Source of the DNA: Wolfiporia cocos
Taxonomy: Eukaryota > Basidiomycota > Agaricomycetes > Polyporales > Phaeolaceae
Reading direction: 5' to 3'
NCBI GenBank assembly: GCA_029448655.1
Contig: JACCLO010000036.1
Location: 1 to 64,000, forward strand
Length of the DNA stretch: 64,000 bases
Each line of letters opens with the position of its first letter. Positions within the stretch are counted from its first letter, which is position 1. The translations under genes were made by a program, and so were the position numbers. The notes under the pieces were generated by a model. The model made no database searches. It was not told the origin of the DNA and worked only from the letters and a program-made list of their open reading frames with translations. Positions 20,555 through 30,340 of this stretch are shown here, one piece after another.

Positions 20555-22141
20555 TCAATGACCTGGTTGATTGAGCCCACAAGCTCTGCAAATATAGTCG
20601 GGGCAGTCGAGGATCCAGTGGCTAGCGGATCCGCACTGCCGACAGGGTTGTTCAGGCGAGGGCCTTGCTGGTACCCGTAGGAAAAGGGATATCTCTGAGA
20701 TATTCGTTGTGTCGGTATCTCCAGTGGTGAGCGGCGCGGTGGAGGTTCCGTTGCGCCCATGTGGGTAAGGAGGCGGTGTCTCGTTCGTGCTCCCTCGCAC
20801 CTCGCTCGAACTCCTCGCGGGTAATGCTCTGCACCGATGGAGATCGTCGAATAGGCGGCGTGCTATTCGCTCTTCGCTGTCGTTCTGGGGTAGCCCTAGG
20901 GCTCGTCGGGCGTGCAGGTGGTTCACGTCTCCCGTTGCCTCCCATACCAGGAATACGTGGCGTCGGGTCTCTAACTCCTGTTCGGCGGGCTCTCTGAGTC
21001 CTGGTAGGCAGTGGAAATAATACTCTATCGCCCCTCCATAAATCAAACGGGCCTTGCACACTAGGCGTCGTTCGTCGGTGGGTGAAAAAGCAGGCGGGTC
21101 GTGGTGTGTATTCGGGTCGACCGGGAGTAACGTGCTCGCGATCCTCGAAGTCGTTGAGCGCGTGTCGTAGTCGGGCCGTCGTGGTGGCGGCCAATCTGTC
21201 GATAAGTCTGTTGGTGAGTAATTCGAGTCCCTCTCTCTGCGCTCTGATCTGCCCCTCCATTCGGACAAGGTCCTCGGTGATGTTCTGGTACGAGCTGTAG
21301 ACGTGTGTGAGGTCCTGCGCGATGTCGAAGAGGGCCGACCAGCCATCGGCTCGGCCAGCAAAAGGTCCCTCGGCCCTGTACCAGAGGAGGGCGTGTCTAC
21401 TCTGCAGATGCTGGGGGGAGTACCTTCTTGGTGGCGTACCTCGCGGTCGGCCTTCTCGACGATCTGCATCGCCGGGGGTCGTGGTTCGGCGGGGGAGCTG
21501 GTGGCGAGTCGTCGACATACTATTACTGTCCTGTTTTCGAGTGTCGGGGTTGTCCTGACTCTCGTCCTGTGGTAGTCTTTTATCAGCTCCTTGGAGTGCT
21601 CCAAGTTCGCCTCGTCTTCCCATGAATTGTCGGCCGTGGCATAGCCTTTCCACTTGACGAAGTATTGATGCTTCTTTCCTTTCCATCTGTCAGCCAAGAT
21701 GGCTTCGACTTCGTATTCCTCCTGTCCCTTGATGATATCAGGTGGCGGCCGTAGGTAATTGGGTCCGTGCACCCTTGTTTCTTTGAATGGTTTTAGTAAG
21801 GCAGCATGGAATACCGGATGAATTTTCCAGTTCGCCGGTAACTGCAGCCGGTATGTCGTGGGTCCCATCTTTTCTGTGATGGTGAAGGGTCCTTCCCTTT
21901 TTGGTGCTAGCTTGTTAGATTCGTAGGGGATGGTTAGGTTCTTTGCGTCGAGCCAAACCTTGTCTCCTTTCTCGAGCTTCGGTAATTCTCGGAGGAAACG
22001 TCCCGCCATTCTTTTCTGAGCTAGTTCGTGCGCGATGAATGCCATCTTTCGCGCCTCTTTGATCTTTTTGATCCTGTCAACTGCTGCCAGGACGTTTCCT
22101 ACCCTGTCGTAGTCTGGGAATCCCCTTGGAATATAACCCAA
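20555..22141 (-). CDS. Element A pol, C-terminal part: integrase tail, chromodomain, zinc knuckles
   Basis: In the same frame as the main pol frame and separated from it only by a TGA at 22165-22163. It starts in the integrase C-terminal region (GDKVWLDAKNL, then KLAPKREGPFTI and HPVFHAALLKPF), followed by a chromodomain at about 21720-21570 (EYEVEAILADRWKGKKHQYF, VKWKGY, SWE), which in other chromoviruses directs integration to marked chromatin. About 300 polar residues follow, rich in S, R, T and P. At the end is a CCHC knuckle (C-x2-C-x4-H-x4-C: CRQCGSASHWILDC) and the start of a second one (CRACGLNQPGH). A TGA at 20557-20555 cuts the second knuckle just before the expected last cysteine; translation past it gives QNEC, which would complete it. 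TGG to TGA would explain this. Confidence 0.88.
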   Translation of the reverse strand: MGYIPRGFPDYDRVGNVLAAVDRIKKIKEARKMAFIAHELAQKRMAGRFLRELPKLEKGDKVWLDAKNLTIPYESNKLAPKREGPFTITEKMGPTTYRLQLPANWKIHPVFHAALLKPFKETRVHGPNYLRPPPDIIKGQEEYEVEAILADRWKGKKHQYFVKWKGYATADNSWEDEANLEHSKELIKDYHRTRVRTTPTLENRTVIVCRRLATSSPAEPRPPAMQIVEKADREVRHQEGTPPSICRVDTPSSGTGPRDLLLAEPMAGRPSSTSRRTSHTSTARTRTSPRTLSEWRGRSERRERDSNYSPTDLSTDWPPPRRPDYDTRSTTSRIASTLLPVDPNTHHDPPAFSPTDERRLVCKARLIYGGAIEYYFHCLPGLREPAEQELETRRHVFLVWEATGDVNHLHARRALGLPQNDSEERIARRLFDDLHRCRALPARSSSEVRGSTNETPPPYPHGRNGTSTAPLTTGDTDTTNISEISLFLRVPARPSPEQPCRQCGSASHWILDCPDYICRACGLNQPGH

Positions 22142-22162
22142 GATTATTTCAAGGGGCGCAGG

Positions 22163-25100
22163 TCAGTTTTCGGTTCGCTTGGTGTTGTGCGCAAATTCGA
22201 CGTCGGGTAGTCGTTGTACCCATTGGAAAGGGTCGTTCATGCAATAGATACGAAGGTACACTTCGATTTGTTGATTCATCCTTTCCGTTTGTCCGTCGGT
22301 CTGTGGATGGTACGCCGTACTCATCGCAGATTCCGTTCCCTGCAGCTTGCATAATTCCTTGAACAGTTTCGATGCGAACTGTGGTCCCCTGTCTGAAATG
22401 ATCTTTCGGGGAATGCCGTATTGTGAGTATATCTTTCGATGGAATATTTCTGCGGCCCCTTCGCTCGTGATTGTTTTGTCGCATGGGGTGAGAGAGATGG
22501 CCTTGGATAGGCCATGGTCGACAATCACCATCATGGAGTCATATTTTCCGACTCTTGGCAGGTCGGTGACAAAATCGACCGAGCACTGTGAGAAGGGAAG
22601 GGCGTCCTCCCGTGTCGGTATTGGCTGTAAAGGGGGTTTTAGCGGGTTCCTATCAGGTTTCATCTGTTGACAGATTGCACAGCCTCGGACGTATTCCGGT
22701 ATCATTGTTCCCATGTCAGGCCACCAAAAGTGGGTCTTAACCTGTACTGTTGTACCCCAGATCCCAGGGTGTCCGGCCGGGATCGTGTCGTGGTATTTTG
22801 AAATGACGTCCCGTCGAAGGCCCTCATCTTTTGGCACGTACATCCTGCCCCTGTAGAGCAGTATCCCATCCGTTTGTTGCCATTCATCTGCGGTGGTTCT
22901 TGCGGGGAATTCGTCTGTGCCCCCTAGAGCACGGATCGCCTGTTCCGCAGATTCATCTCGATCGTTGGCGTTCTTGATTCGATCGATGATCGGGATCTGG
23001 ATTGCGTGGACGACGAGTTCATTTGGAATCATGGTGATTCCCTCGTTGTCTTCGTTGCTTTCGTCTAGGTGATACAACCTGGACAATGTGTCGGCCATGA
23101 CTAGTTTCCTCCCGGGGATGTGTTGTAATTTCAGGTCGAATTGCGAGAGGAATAGATGCCATCTCGCTTGTCGCCGATTTAGGCGCTGTGCGCTTCTCCA
23201 GTACGTCAGGTTCTGATGATCGCTTCGGATCAAGATCCGATGCGGTGCTCCTTCTAACAGGTGCCGCCATTCTTCTAGTGCTCGGACTATTCCGAGTAGT
23301 TCGCGATCATAGATTTCGTAGTTCCGTTCTGTGGATGTCAGGGATTGTGAGAGATATCCCACTGGCCGTTCACGCCCCGTTTCATCTGTCTGTTTTAGCA
23401 CTGCCCCTGTGGCAAACTGAGATGCGTCTGTTTCGAGGATGAATGGTTTCTCCTTGTCTGGCGTTCCTAGTGCGGGCGCCGTTGTGAATGCCTGCTTCAT
23501 GAAGTCGAACGCCTTTTGTTCTTTATCCGTCCACTGGAATCCTGTCCCTGTGACCGTTTTCGTGAGATCCACCAGGGGTCGGGCGTGCGTTGAGTAGTGA
23601 TCGATAAATTTCCGATAGAAGTTTGCAAATCCTAGGAAGGATCTGACTTCCTTGAGATTTCGGGGAGTCGGCCACTCTTTAATCCTATTGAGTTTCGCTG
23701 GGTCCATCTGGATGTTTCCTGGGGTGATGACTAGTCCTAGAAATTCGACTCTGTCGACACCGAAGGCGCATTTCTCGGGTTTCACAAAGAGATGGTTATC
23801 CACCAATCTCTGAAGGATTCGCCGTTCCCGTTCCTTGTGTGTTTTCTCGTCTTCTGAGAAAATGAGGATATCGTCCATGTAAACAAGCACCCATCCTTCG
23901 AAGATTTCTTCTTTCAGGATTTCGTTCATCATTGCCTGAAAGGTCCCGGGTGCATTGCACAATCCGAAAAACATAACCGTGGGTTCGTACAACCTTCGGT
24001 TTGTTTTGAAGGCCGCTTTCCATTCGTCTCCTTTCTTGATTCGCACGTTGTTGTACCCCGCTCTAAGGTCCATTTTCGTGAAAATCTTTGCTCCTTTTAG
24101 CTTTTCCAGGAGCTCCGAGATTAATGGCAAGGGATAGACGTTCTTTATCGTTCCTTCGTTCAGATATCGATAATCTTGACAGGGTCGTAGGCCGCTGTCT
24201 TTCTTTGGGACGAAGAAGAATGGTGACGCCATCGGGGATTTTGAAGGGACTATGAATCCCTTGGCCAGGTTTTCTTTTAGGAATTCGTCCAGCGCCTGTT
24301 GCTCTTTAGGCAACAGTGCATAGACTTTGCAGTCCTTCGGCACGAAATCGGGTTTTAATTCGATTGCGTGGTCCCATGGTCTCGACGGGGGGAACGCCGC
24401 TGCGGACTCCTTACTGAACACCTTGGTAAAGTCTAGTAGGTGTTTCGGGACCATTTCCTCAATTGTTCGTTCTGGTTCAGGGGTTTTCTGTGCGAATTCT
24501 TGGGACTTCGTCAGCGCTTTCCTGACAGCATTGATGATTTGTATCTTTGTTCGGAACTTCTTTCGTGTTTCCCCTTTCTCTCCTATGATCCTAGGGTTAT
24601 CTTTTGCAAAGCGTCGGATCGCTTCGTACTCCTCAGGAGTATAGAGCCGCTGTGCTGTTTCTTCTGGCTGGTCCGTAGATCCAAATCCTTTCTCCCCTCG
24701 TTCTGTTTCATCTAGGTCCTCGACCTCCAAAATGTCGGGGGTTAGGTGTCGTTCGAAAATTATCTGGGCTATTCGCATGCCCGGGATAATTCTATGTGCT
24801 TTGTCTGAATAGTTGAAGACGATGGCTCCGACGTCTCCTCGGTAGTCCGAGTCTATGATTCCGGCCTGTACTACCAGTCCGTGTCTGAGGGTGTTGCCTG
24901 ATCGTCCGGCCAACCTTCCATACGATCCCTTCGGGATCTTCATTTTTACTCCTGTGGAGACGAGTTTCCATCCTCCGGCGGGAATCTCGGTTTCTTCTGC
25001 AGCGTAAAGGTCATACCCTGCGGCTTCTTGGGTTCCCCTTGTCGGAATTTTCCCTTCTGGAGCAACTACCATTTCCACCGTATCCATTTGGATCGTGGCT

Positions 25101-25465
25101 TCCGGTTTCTTTTCTTCTGCCCCTAGTATTGATCGTACATCGACTGTTTGGTCCTTCCAGTCGATTGTGGGGTTTTCGTCTTTTAGCCATCCATACCCTA
25201 GAATCATATTCTCTGTTCCGATCGATCCTACCAAGAATCGGACCTTTCGCGTTTTCTGGGTCTTCGGATATCGTAGTAGTATGGTGGCTTCTCGGTCTAT
25301 TCGCCCATCTTTGTTTTCTGTTCCGTCAACATTTTTGACGATAATCGGGTTCTTCAAGGGTTGCGTGGGCACCTTGTATTTTTCTACCACTCTGCTGTGG
25401 ATCAGGTTTGACATTGCTCCTGAGTCGATTAGTGCATTGCACTTCACGGGTTTTGCCAGCGTCAT
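22163..25465 (-). CDS. Element A pol: protease, dUTPase, reverse transcriptase, RNase H, integrase
   Basis: About 1,100 residues from ATG 25465, with the open frame extending upstream into the end of gag in the -1 frame. Aspartic protease: ALIDSGA near residue 12, then ILGYGW. dUTPase at about residues 140-265 (24670-25040) with all five motifs: AAGYDLYAAEE, GRLAGRSG, VVQAGIIDSDYRGDVG, RIAQIIF and [37 protein letters not shown] and YMDD (23870-23881). RNase H: ETDASQFATGA, YDRELLG and RSDHQNL. Integrase: an HHCC finger (GHPGIW...CAICQQ) and D,D,E in SVDFVTDLP, SDRGPQFAS and QTDGQTERMNQ. It ends at TGA 22165-22163, which looks like a point nonsense mutation because the same frame carries on into the integrase C-terminus. 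All catalytic motifs up to there are intact. Confidence 0.95.
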   Translation of the reverse strand: MTLAKPVKCNALIDSGAMSNLIHSRVVEKYKVPTQPLKNPIIVKNVDGTENKDGRIDREATILLRYPKTQKTRKVRFLVGSIGTENMILGYGWLKDENPTIDWKDQTVDVRSILGAEEKKPEATIQMDTVEMVVAPEGKIPTRGTQEAAGYDLYAAEETEIPAGGWKLVSTGVKMKIPKGSYGRLAGRSGNTLRHGLVVQAGIIDSDYRGDVGAIVFNYSDKAHRIIPGMRIAQIIFERHLTPDILEVEDLDETERGEKGFGSTDQPEETAQRLYTPEEYEAIRRFAKDNPRIIGEKGETRKKFRTKIQIINAVRKALTKSQEFAQKTPEPERTIEEMVPKHLLDFTKVFSKESAAAFPPSRPWDHAIELKPDFVPKDCKVYALLPKEQQALDEFLKENLAKGFIVPSKSPMASPFFFVPKKDSGLRPCQDYRYLNEGTIKNVYPLPLISELLEKLKGAKIFTKMDLRAGYNNVRIKKGDEWKAAFKTNRRLYEPTVMFFGLCNAPGTFQAMMNEILKEEIFEGWVLVYMDDILIFSEDEKTHKERERRILQRLVDNHLFVKPEKCAFGVDRVEFLGLVITPGNIQMDPAKLNRIKEWPTPRNLKEVRSFLGFANFYRKFIDHYSTHARPLVDLTKTVTGTGFQWTDKEQKAFDFMKQAFTTAPALGTPDKEKPFILETDASQFATGAVLKQTDETGRERPVGYLSQSLTSTERNYEIYDRELLGIVRALEEWRHLLEGAPHRILIRSDHQNLTYWRSAQRLNRRQARWHLFLSQFDLKLQHIPGRKLVMADTLSRLYHLDESNEDNEGITMIPNELVVHAIQIPIIDRIKNANDRDESAEQAIRALGGTDEFPARTTADEWQQTDGILLYRGRMYVPKDEGLRRDVISKYHDTIPAGHPGIWGTTVQVKTHFWWPDMGTMIPEYVRGCAICQQMKPDRNPLKPPLQPIPTREDALPFSQCSVDFVTDLPRVGKYDSMMVIVDHGLSKAISLTPCDKTITSEGAAEIFHRKIYSQYGIPRKIISDRGPQFASKLFKELCKLQGTESAMSTAYHPQTDGQTERMNQQIEVYLRIYCMNDPFQWVQRLPDVEFAHNTKRTEN

Positions 25466-25554
25466 GATTACCGGAATGAAGAGGGATCGATTCTTCTCGA
25501 ACGAGGTAATTACATGCGCTGCTTTCTCGGAGGGTAAGACCGTGGGCTTCCCTC

Positions 25555-27389
25555 CTAGGCAAAATCCTGTTCTTCTACGAGCCGTGCTAGGAGCTCGGGG
25601 TTCTTGGCTTTCAGAGCCCTAATTGCTGTGACCGCTCTGTTAGCGGTGACATATTCAGTCTCTTCTTCGGAGACTTCTTCGATGCGAGCTTCTTGCTCGG
25701 CTTCTTCTTCTTCGGTTTTTCGAGTAGTCCGCCTAGGGCGGGCTGGTTTCCTCGGCCTCTTCGGGCAGTCTCGCGACATATGTCCTGGCTGATGACAGGT
25801 GAAGCATTTTCCTTTCTTGATGTGATCGTCCCTTTCCTGGGTGGTCATTCGATCTACATCCATTGCGTTCGGATCTTTCGGTGCGGTTGTCTGTGGAGCA
25901 CTAGTGCGTCCGTTATTCTGGTTCGAGGCTTGCCAAGCCTTTTTCTTGACAAACGGTTTGTCCCGTTTCAAGAATATCTTGTACGTATTTTCATAGTACG
26001 AGGCAGCGGACTGCCATTCATCAATGGTTGCTGGTAGCGGTCGAACACCGATGATGTATCGGGTCGTGTGTTCGGGTAACCCTTTCTCAAAGAGGGTTAT
26101 GAGCAACGCGTTTCCGTCCGCGCTGTATCGATCGTACTGGGCCTTTCCGGCCAAGTTGTTGAACTCGGTGATATAATCATCAATGTCCTTCCTGTCCTGG
26201 GTTACGTCCAGGATTTTCTTCCGCGCCTTCTGTACCTCTTCGATGGCTCCGAAGGCTTTCTGGAAGTCTGCATCAAACTGTGCAAGACTAGGTGGGAAGA
26301 ATCGTTTCGTCTGGGGGTTCGTGTAAACCCGGTGGTAATTTTGTTTCCACTGGCCTGTTTTCCCCTTGTTCGAAATATAAGAGAGGATAAAGATCACTCT
26401 CTGAACGTCGTTCTGGAATGATGTTTCGTACATCGTAAACCAGGAATTGCACTGGTTTATGAAGTTCTGCATGTCAGATCGTTCCCCGTCGAATACGTCT
26501 GGGGGATTGATCTTTATCATCGGGGGTCGGTAGTACGGGTTTGGCGCCGGAGGTTGAGGCTGCGGCGCATTCGGTGGTGGAGGTCCTCCTCCTCCCGGGT
26601 ATCCTCCACCTGGGTTTCCTGGGTTTCCTCCGGGGTTCCCTGGGTTTCCTCCAGGGTTTCCTCCTCCGGGGTTCGCGGGGGTTCCTCCTCCGAATCCTCC
26701 AGGAGGGGGACATTCCCTCCTCCGAGTCCGAAGTTTCCTCCCAGTCCTCCTCCGCTTGTACCTGCGGAGGTTCGTCCAAATAGGCCTGAAGGCCATGTTC
26801 CTGGGTTTGTCGTTCCCATTCCTCCGCTTGGGCTAGTCCAAGACGGATTTCCTCCGCTACCCATTCCGGGTGCGTTCTGTGGGGGGTTTCCAAAGAGGTC
26901 TGTTCCTCCAGCCATAGGCCCAATCCCACTCTGCGCAAAAGCAGATATAAATCCTGGAGGGTCCTGTCCTCCGGTCTGGCTGTTATCTGTTCCTGTAAAA
27001 TTTCCAGGATTTCTCCCATCATCTCCGATGCGCTCAATTCCTGCCATTCCTGTGGCGCCCGAAGGCTGATTCGTATTTCCATCGGCATCGAAGGTTCTGT
27101 TGATGGTTTCGGTTTCGTTTTCGGTCAACGTCGCGGTTGACATCGGAGGGAGTTCTCCAAATCGTTCGAACGCTTCACGCGTTATTTCCCAAGCGGTCGT
27201 TCTTGCGGAGGGGTATACTTCTACCCACTTCGATGCCCTATCTTCTCTTGGAATGACAACAATTCCTCCGCGGTTACGGAAGGCTCCAATGGTGTCAGTC
27301 CACTCGTATCGGTTGAGTCTGTAGACTCCCTGAATGTCCTCGGGCAAGAGTTCAATCAGTCGTGCTGGGAATTCTGGTCCAAATATCAT
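25555..27389 (-). CDS. Element A Gag, frame broken at a C-run
   Basis: The N-terminal frame starts at ATG 27389, 47 nt inside the LTR boundary (MIFGPEFPARLIELLPEDIQ), and turns glycine-rich (LGGNFGLGGGNV). From the C5 run (plus-strand G5 at 26705-26709) the natural continuation is in another frame: PPPGGFGGGTPANPGGGN, a G/P-rich linker, then a capsid-like region (PPDVFDGERSDMQNFINQC, FEKGLPEHTTRYIIG) and a CCHC knuckle (CFTCHQPGHMSRDC), ending at TAG 25557-25555. One missing C in the run explains the shift; a recoding event is less likely because no canonical slippery heptamer is present. Overlapping open frames in the G/P-rich part reflect its biased composition. Gag binds and packages element RNA in virus-like particles. 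Confidence 0.88.
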
Positions 27390-27423
27390 GTGCCCTTACA
27401 CCGTGGTAGGTGAGGGTGTGATA

Positions 27424-27434
27424 AGCTCGACCTT
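27424..27434 (-). promoter_or_regulatory. Element A primer-binding site (self-priming type)
   Basis: One nucleotide inside the 5' LTR end the minus strand reads AAGGTCGAGCT. This is the exact reverse complement of AGCTCGACCTT in the LTR (27770-27760), located 35 nt after the TATA box, the expected 5' end of the transcript. No tRNA-type TGG start is present. Confidence 0.8.
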
Positions 27435-27435
27435 C

Positions 27436-28146
27436 TGTTACGGGTCGAACACCCGTTCGTATATTCGAGTCGCGAATATAGATCGTTCTTCTGCATGTGG
27501 GCGTATAGCCGTATGCAAGGCAAATGCTCGTTAGATGCCTTCAAGTCCTAGGTGAAGTTCCTAGGAGATCGTATAATATCCAATACGCGTTAGAGGATAT
27601 AATCTGTTCAGGTGCGAGTCGAATAGAATATAAGACTCGCCTAAGTCCGAGAAGTCAGTGTGCACTTCGAGGACTTAGTCGTTCGGTTGCTCGAGTGAGA
27701 AATACTGAGCGTAGTTTCCTACGTTTGAGAACGAGTATAAGACTTCTTGTTTATACAACAAGGTCGAGCTGAAGAGCCTTGACAATAAGTACATGAGCTT
27801 TTATACTACGCTGGGTTTTAGGGGTCAAGTCCATCCCAGATGCCACCGACTACTATCTACGCTATAGTATCAAACGTTTGATAAGTATGTAGTGAGAATC
27901 CGAAAAGATAGATAGAGATGATGATGGTGGTTGAACACCATCCTATCAGCTAATTAAATGATGAAGCGTGAAACGGTGGCAGAGTTGGATCTGCCAAAGG
28001 TGAAACATGCCCTATATGCTAGTAGAACGGGGATGCACCCAGTAGAGTCACGAGTAGCCAGGGGGTGGTTGCGCAACAAGTCCCTGTATCGTATTCGCCC
28101 GGTGGTGAGTTCTGTCGATATTCGAAAAATCAAAATAACCGTAACA
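27436..28146 (-). repeat. Element A 5' LTR with promoter
   Basis: 711 bp, TGTTAC...GTAACA. Minus-strand TATAAAAG at 27805-27798, predicted transcript start near 27770. At the U5 end a hairpin (arms CGGGT, 27441-27445 and 27451-27455) lies five bases from the LTR terminus. Confidence 0.95.
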
Positions 28147-28194
28147 CTCCCCAACCTGAGTTGCCCGAGAAAATAGCCACGGACTGAAGTGGAT

Positions 28195-29943
28195 TAGTGA
28201 TGTGCCAGGCCCAGCCCAGCTCAAAAGCCCCGGCTTCGGCCCGGCTTGGATGGCCCATGGCTTTTCAAAACCTCAGGCCAGGCCCTCATTGACAGCTCAC
28301 GGCTTGGCCCGGCCTAGGTCCCAGCTTGGCCGCGGCCTACCACTGCTAAGATAATCGTCACTTTAGCTTCAGAGCTTGAGATTCACCTTTGCCAAACCTT
28401 TCCCAGATGAAATAGAACCTTTAATCCTCCGATCTATAGTAGGATTAAGCATGAAATAATCATTCACTAGCGCAGCATTCAGTAGCGTGCCTGCCATATG
28501 GGGGATCATATAGGCGCCCAAAAGTGAGTGGCAGGCTTCAACGTTGAGGACTTGACTTTTCTGTAGTTTTAAATAAACAAGATAGGTGCACAATGATTGA
28601 GTTGAGCATATAACTGGCCTGTATGGGCTTATATTGTGCCTGCCAGATATTGTAGCCATTAAGATCCCTAGGCCAGGGCTCAACAGCTTGGCCTGGCCTG
28701 GCCTGTATCTCAGGCCGGGCCCTGGGCCGTCTCTGTCACAAGCCAATTTCCAAGCCTAGTAGAACATCCTAGGTTGACACCCCACTCACGCCTCTTGCAC
28801 GCTAAAGCACTCCATCCAAGCCCAGCTGGATACGTACGGCAATGCTAGTAGAAGCCCTCCGATACACAAGTCACTACGGGCACTAGCAGACCACCAGCAG
28901 TCCGAACCTTACACCAGTCCCAGTCCCCGGCAGTCAGTACAATACTGCCTAGTCCATACAACCTAGTCATGGGCCACCTCTAGGAACCACCAGCGTGGCT
29001 AGCACAGCAGTAACCCCAAGACAATCCAGGTTACCAGCCATCGCACATACACTACACACTAACTAGAGGAATGACCTATATTATGCACGTGACCTAAACA
29101 CTACGCCCAATGTCTCACATCTCTTACACCACAGACACTCGCCATTACTGGCATAGACATTCCCCATTACAGGCAGGCCCCGACCTGTATAGACTTCTGC
29201 CCGTGGGATGGCAGCAATCCCATACAAGCACTAGACCTATGCACCTACAGTCTACGAGTCTACGCCCTACGCCTTCCCTTCAGTACCGCAACCTCTGGGA
29301 ACCCGGGCCGTGAACGATCGACCCTCAGTACCGTAACCTCGGGAACCTAGGCCACCAAAAGCACCTTCAGACCACATCTTGTCAAACCACGCCATTGGAA
29401 TGGTGCACCCCCTGCCTGGGATGGCAGCACATGACCTATGAGGAGCACTGGTCGTTATACCCTGATCGACGAAAACCACCGATCATTACACCCGATCGAA
29501 GCACTGATCACCACCGCCATTACTGGTATCACCCGATCGACAAGAACCACTGATCGTAACCCGATCGATTGGCAACCCCCCTGATCCAATCCCATCACAC
29601 TACGTTGCTATGGACATCTCGCTACGTACCAGTGCTCCAATGCCATTACCGGCCCCATAGCTTAGACCAATTGTATACCAGCAAGTAGATGACCCCATAG
29701 TCACGCGAGCCCCCACATGTACAAACAGTAGTAATATATAAGCCAGACAGTCTCGAGCATAAACCTCAGACTTGTCTTGGCCTCTTCTGGCTAGTAGTCC
29801 CAAATCAGGAAGGCACCTTTGTGTGAGCCCCCTTCCCCTGGTTGAGTGCTAGTTAGTAGCGTGTGTCAGTCTCAAGCCGTGCTGTAAAGCCCAGCTTGGC
29901 CCGGCCCAGCTCATGGCCCAAAGCTGGGCCTGGCACATCACTA
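28195..29943. mobile_element. Non-autonomous hAT element, interrupted by a solo LTR
   Basis: Ends are inverted repeats starting TAGTGATGTGCCAGGCCCAGC, and the element is flanked by the perfect 8-bp duplication AAGTGGAT (28187-28194 and 29944-29951), diagnostic of hAT transposition. Subterminal regions are packed with GGCC/GCCC-type repeats. Without the nested LTR it is about 610 bp, the same as the copies at 32082 and 62400. No transposase is present. Confidence 0.93.
28734..29868 (+). mobile_element. Solo LTR (1135 bp) nested in the hAT element
   Basis: TGTCACAAG...GTGTCA with the perfect 5-bp duplication GTCTC (28729-28733 and 29869-29873). Near 29730 an AATATATAAG sequence precedes a degraded version of the palindrome found after the TATA box in other LTRs of this window. 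Confidence 0.92.
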
Positions 29944-29951
29944 AAGTGGAT

Positions 29952-30337
29952 GGGATGAAGGGTTAAGAAATCAAGAGCTGCTGATGGCAACGTGAGTATA
30001 CGATTCCAATACAAGTCTTTGTCGATCAATCTGGGGATCCCTAGTCCTTTGACAAAACTCTCCAAAACCATGAAAGAGAAATTGTCCTGGCCATTCAGGA
30101 TGACCTGGTTGGAATACAAGGGGCAGAGGAGTTGATAGAAAAACCTCAATATGAACACATGTTCAGTGATGTAATTGAAGCGGCATGACATGACAGCAGA
30201 GGCATGATTGAAGTGATAAATATGAGTGAAGCTGCCCTGGCCATGTCATGGAGGGCATAAGCATACTGGGTGCCATGAGCAGAGAGGAGGTTGAGAGTGT
30301 CACAGACTGCCTCGGGTAAGGCTCTTATAGATATCAC
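29952..30337 (-). pseudogene. Coding remnant, unknown family, with a frame shift
   Basis: On the minus strand coherent coding runs from about 30320 (ALPEAVCDTLNLLSAHGTQY, YALHDMARAASL) and, after a one-base shift near 30190, continues as FNYITEHVFILRFFYQLLCP, NQVILNGQDNFSFMVLESF and DKDLYWNRILTLPSAALDFL until the hAT element cuts it at 29951. The hAT element therefore landed in this coding sequence. I do not recognise the protein. Confidence 0.4.
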
Positions 30338-30340
30338 ATG

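Larger units (their letters stand above)
19692..28146 (-). mobile_element. Element A: full-length chromodomain Ty3/Gypsy retrotransposon with dUTPase
   Basis: Two LTRs (19692-20398 and 27436-28146) share the ends TGTTAC...GTAACA and are flanked by the perfect 5-bp duplication CTCCC (19687-19691 and 28147-28151). The LTRs look about 97% alike by eye, with scattered substitutions and small indels. The minus strand encodes Gag, then protease, dUTPase, RT, RNase H, integrase, chromodomain and a C-terminal zinc-knuckle module. A primer-binding site for self-priming, a TATA box and a polypurine tract are all visible. The copy is recent but carries one break in gag and two in-frame TGA stops in pol, so it is probably not autonomous as read. 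Confidence 0.97.

Noticed and set aside
20410..20760. Minus-strand frame overlapping the pol C-terminus, considered as a separate small protein
   Set aside because: The overlapping main frame holds conserved-looking zinc knuckles; this frame has no motif and ends near the polypurine tract.
26474..27088. A 204-residue minus-strand frame with leucine/glutamate-rich sequence, considered as the true Gag N-terminus
   Set aside because: The other frame starts right after the PBS and joins the downstream G/P-rich linker smoothly across the C-run; this one gives an abrupt change of character.
28369..28746. 125-residue minus-strand frame inside the hAT element, partly preserved in the 62.4 kb copy
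   Set aside because: Similarity simply follows the DNA similarity of the two MITE copies; it starts in the inverted-repeat region and resembles no transposase.
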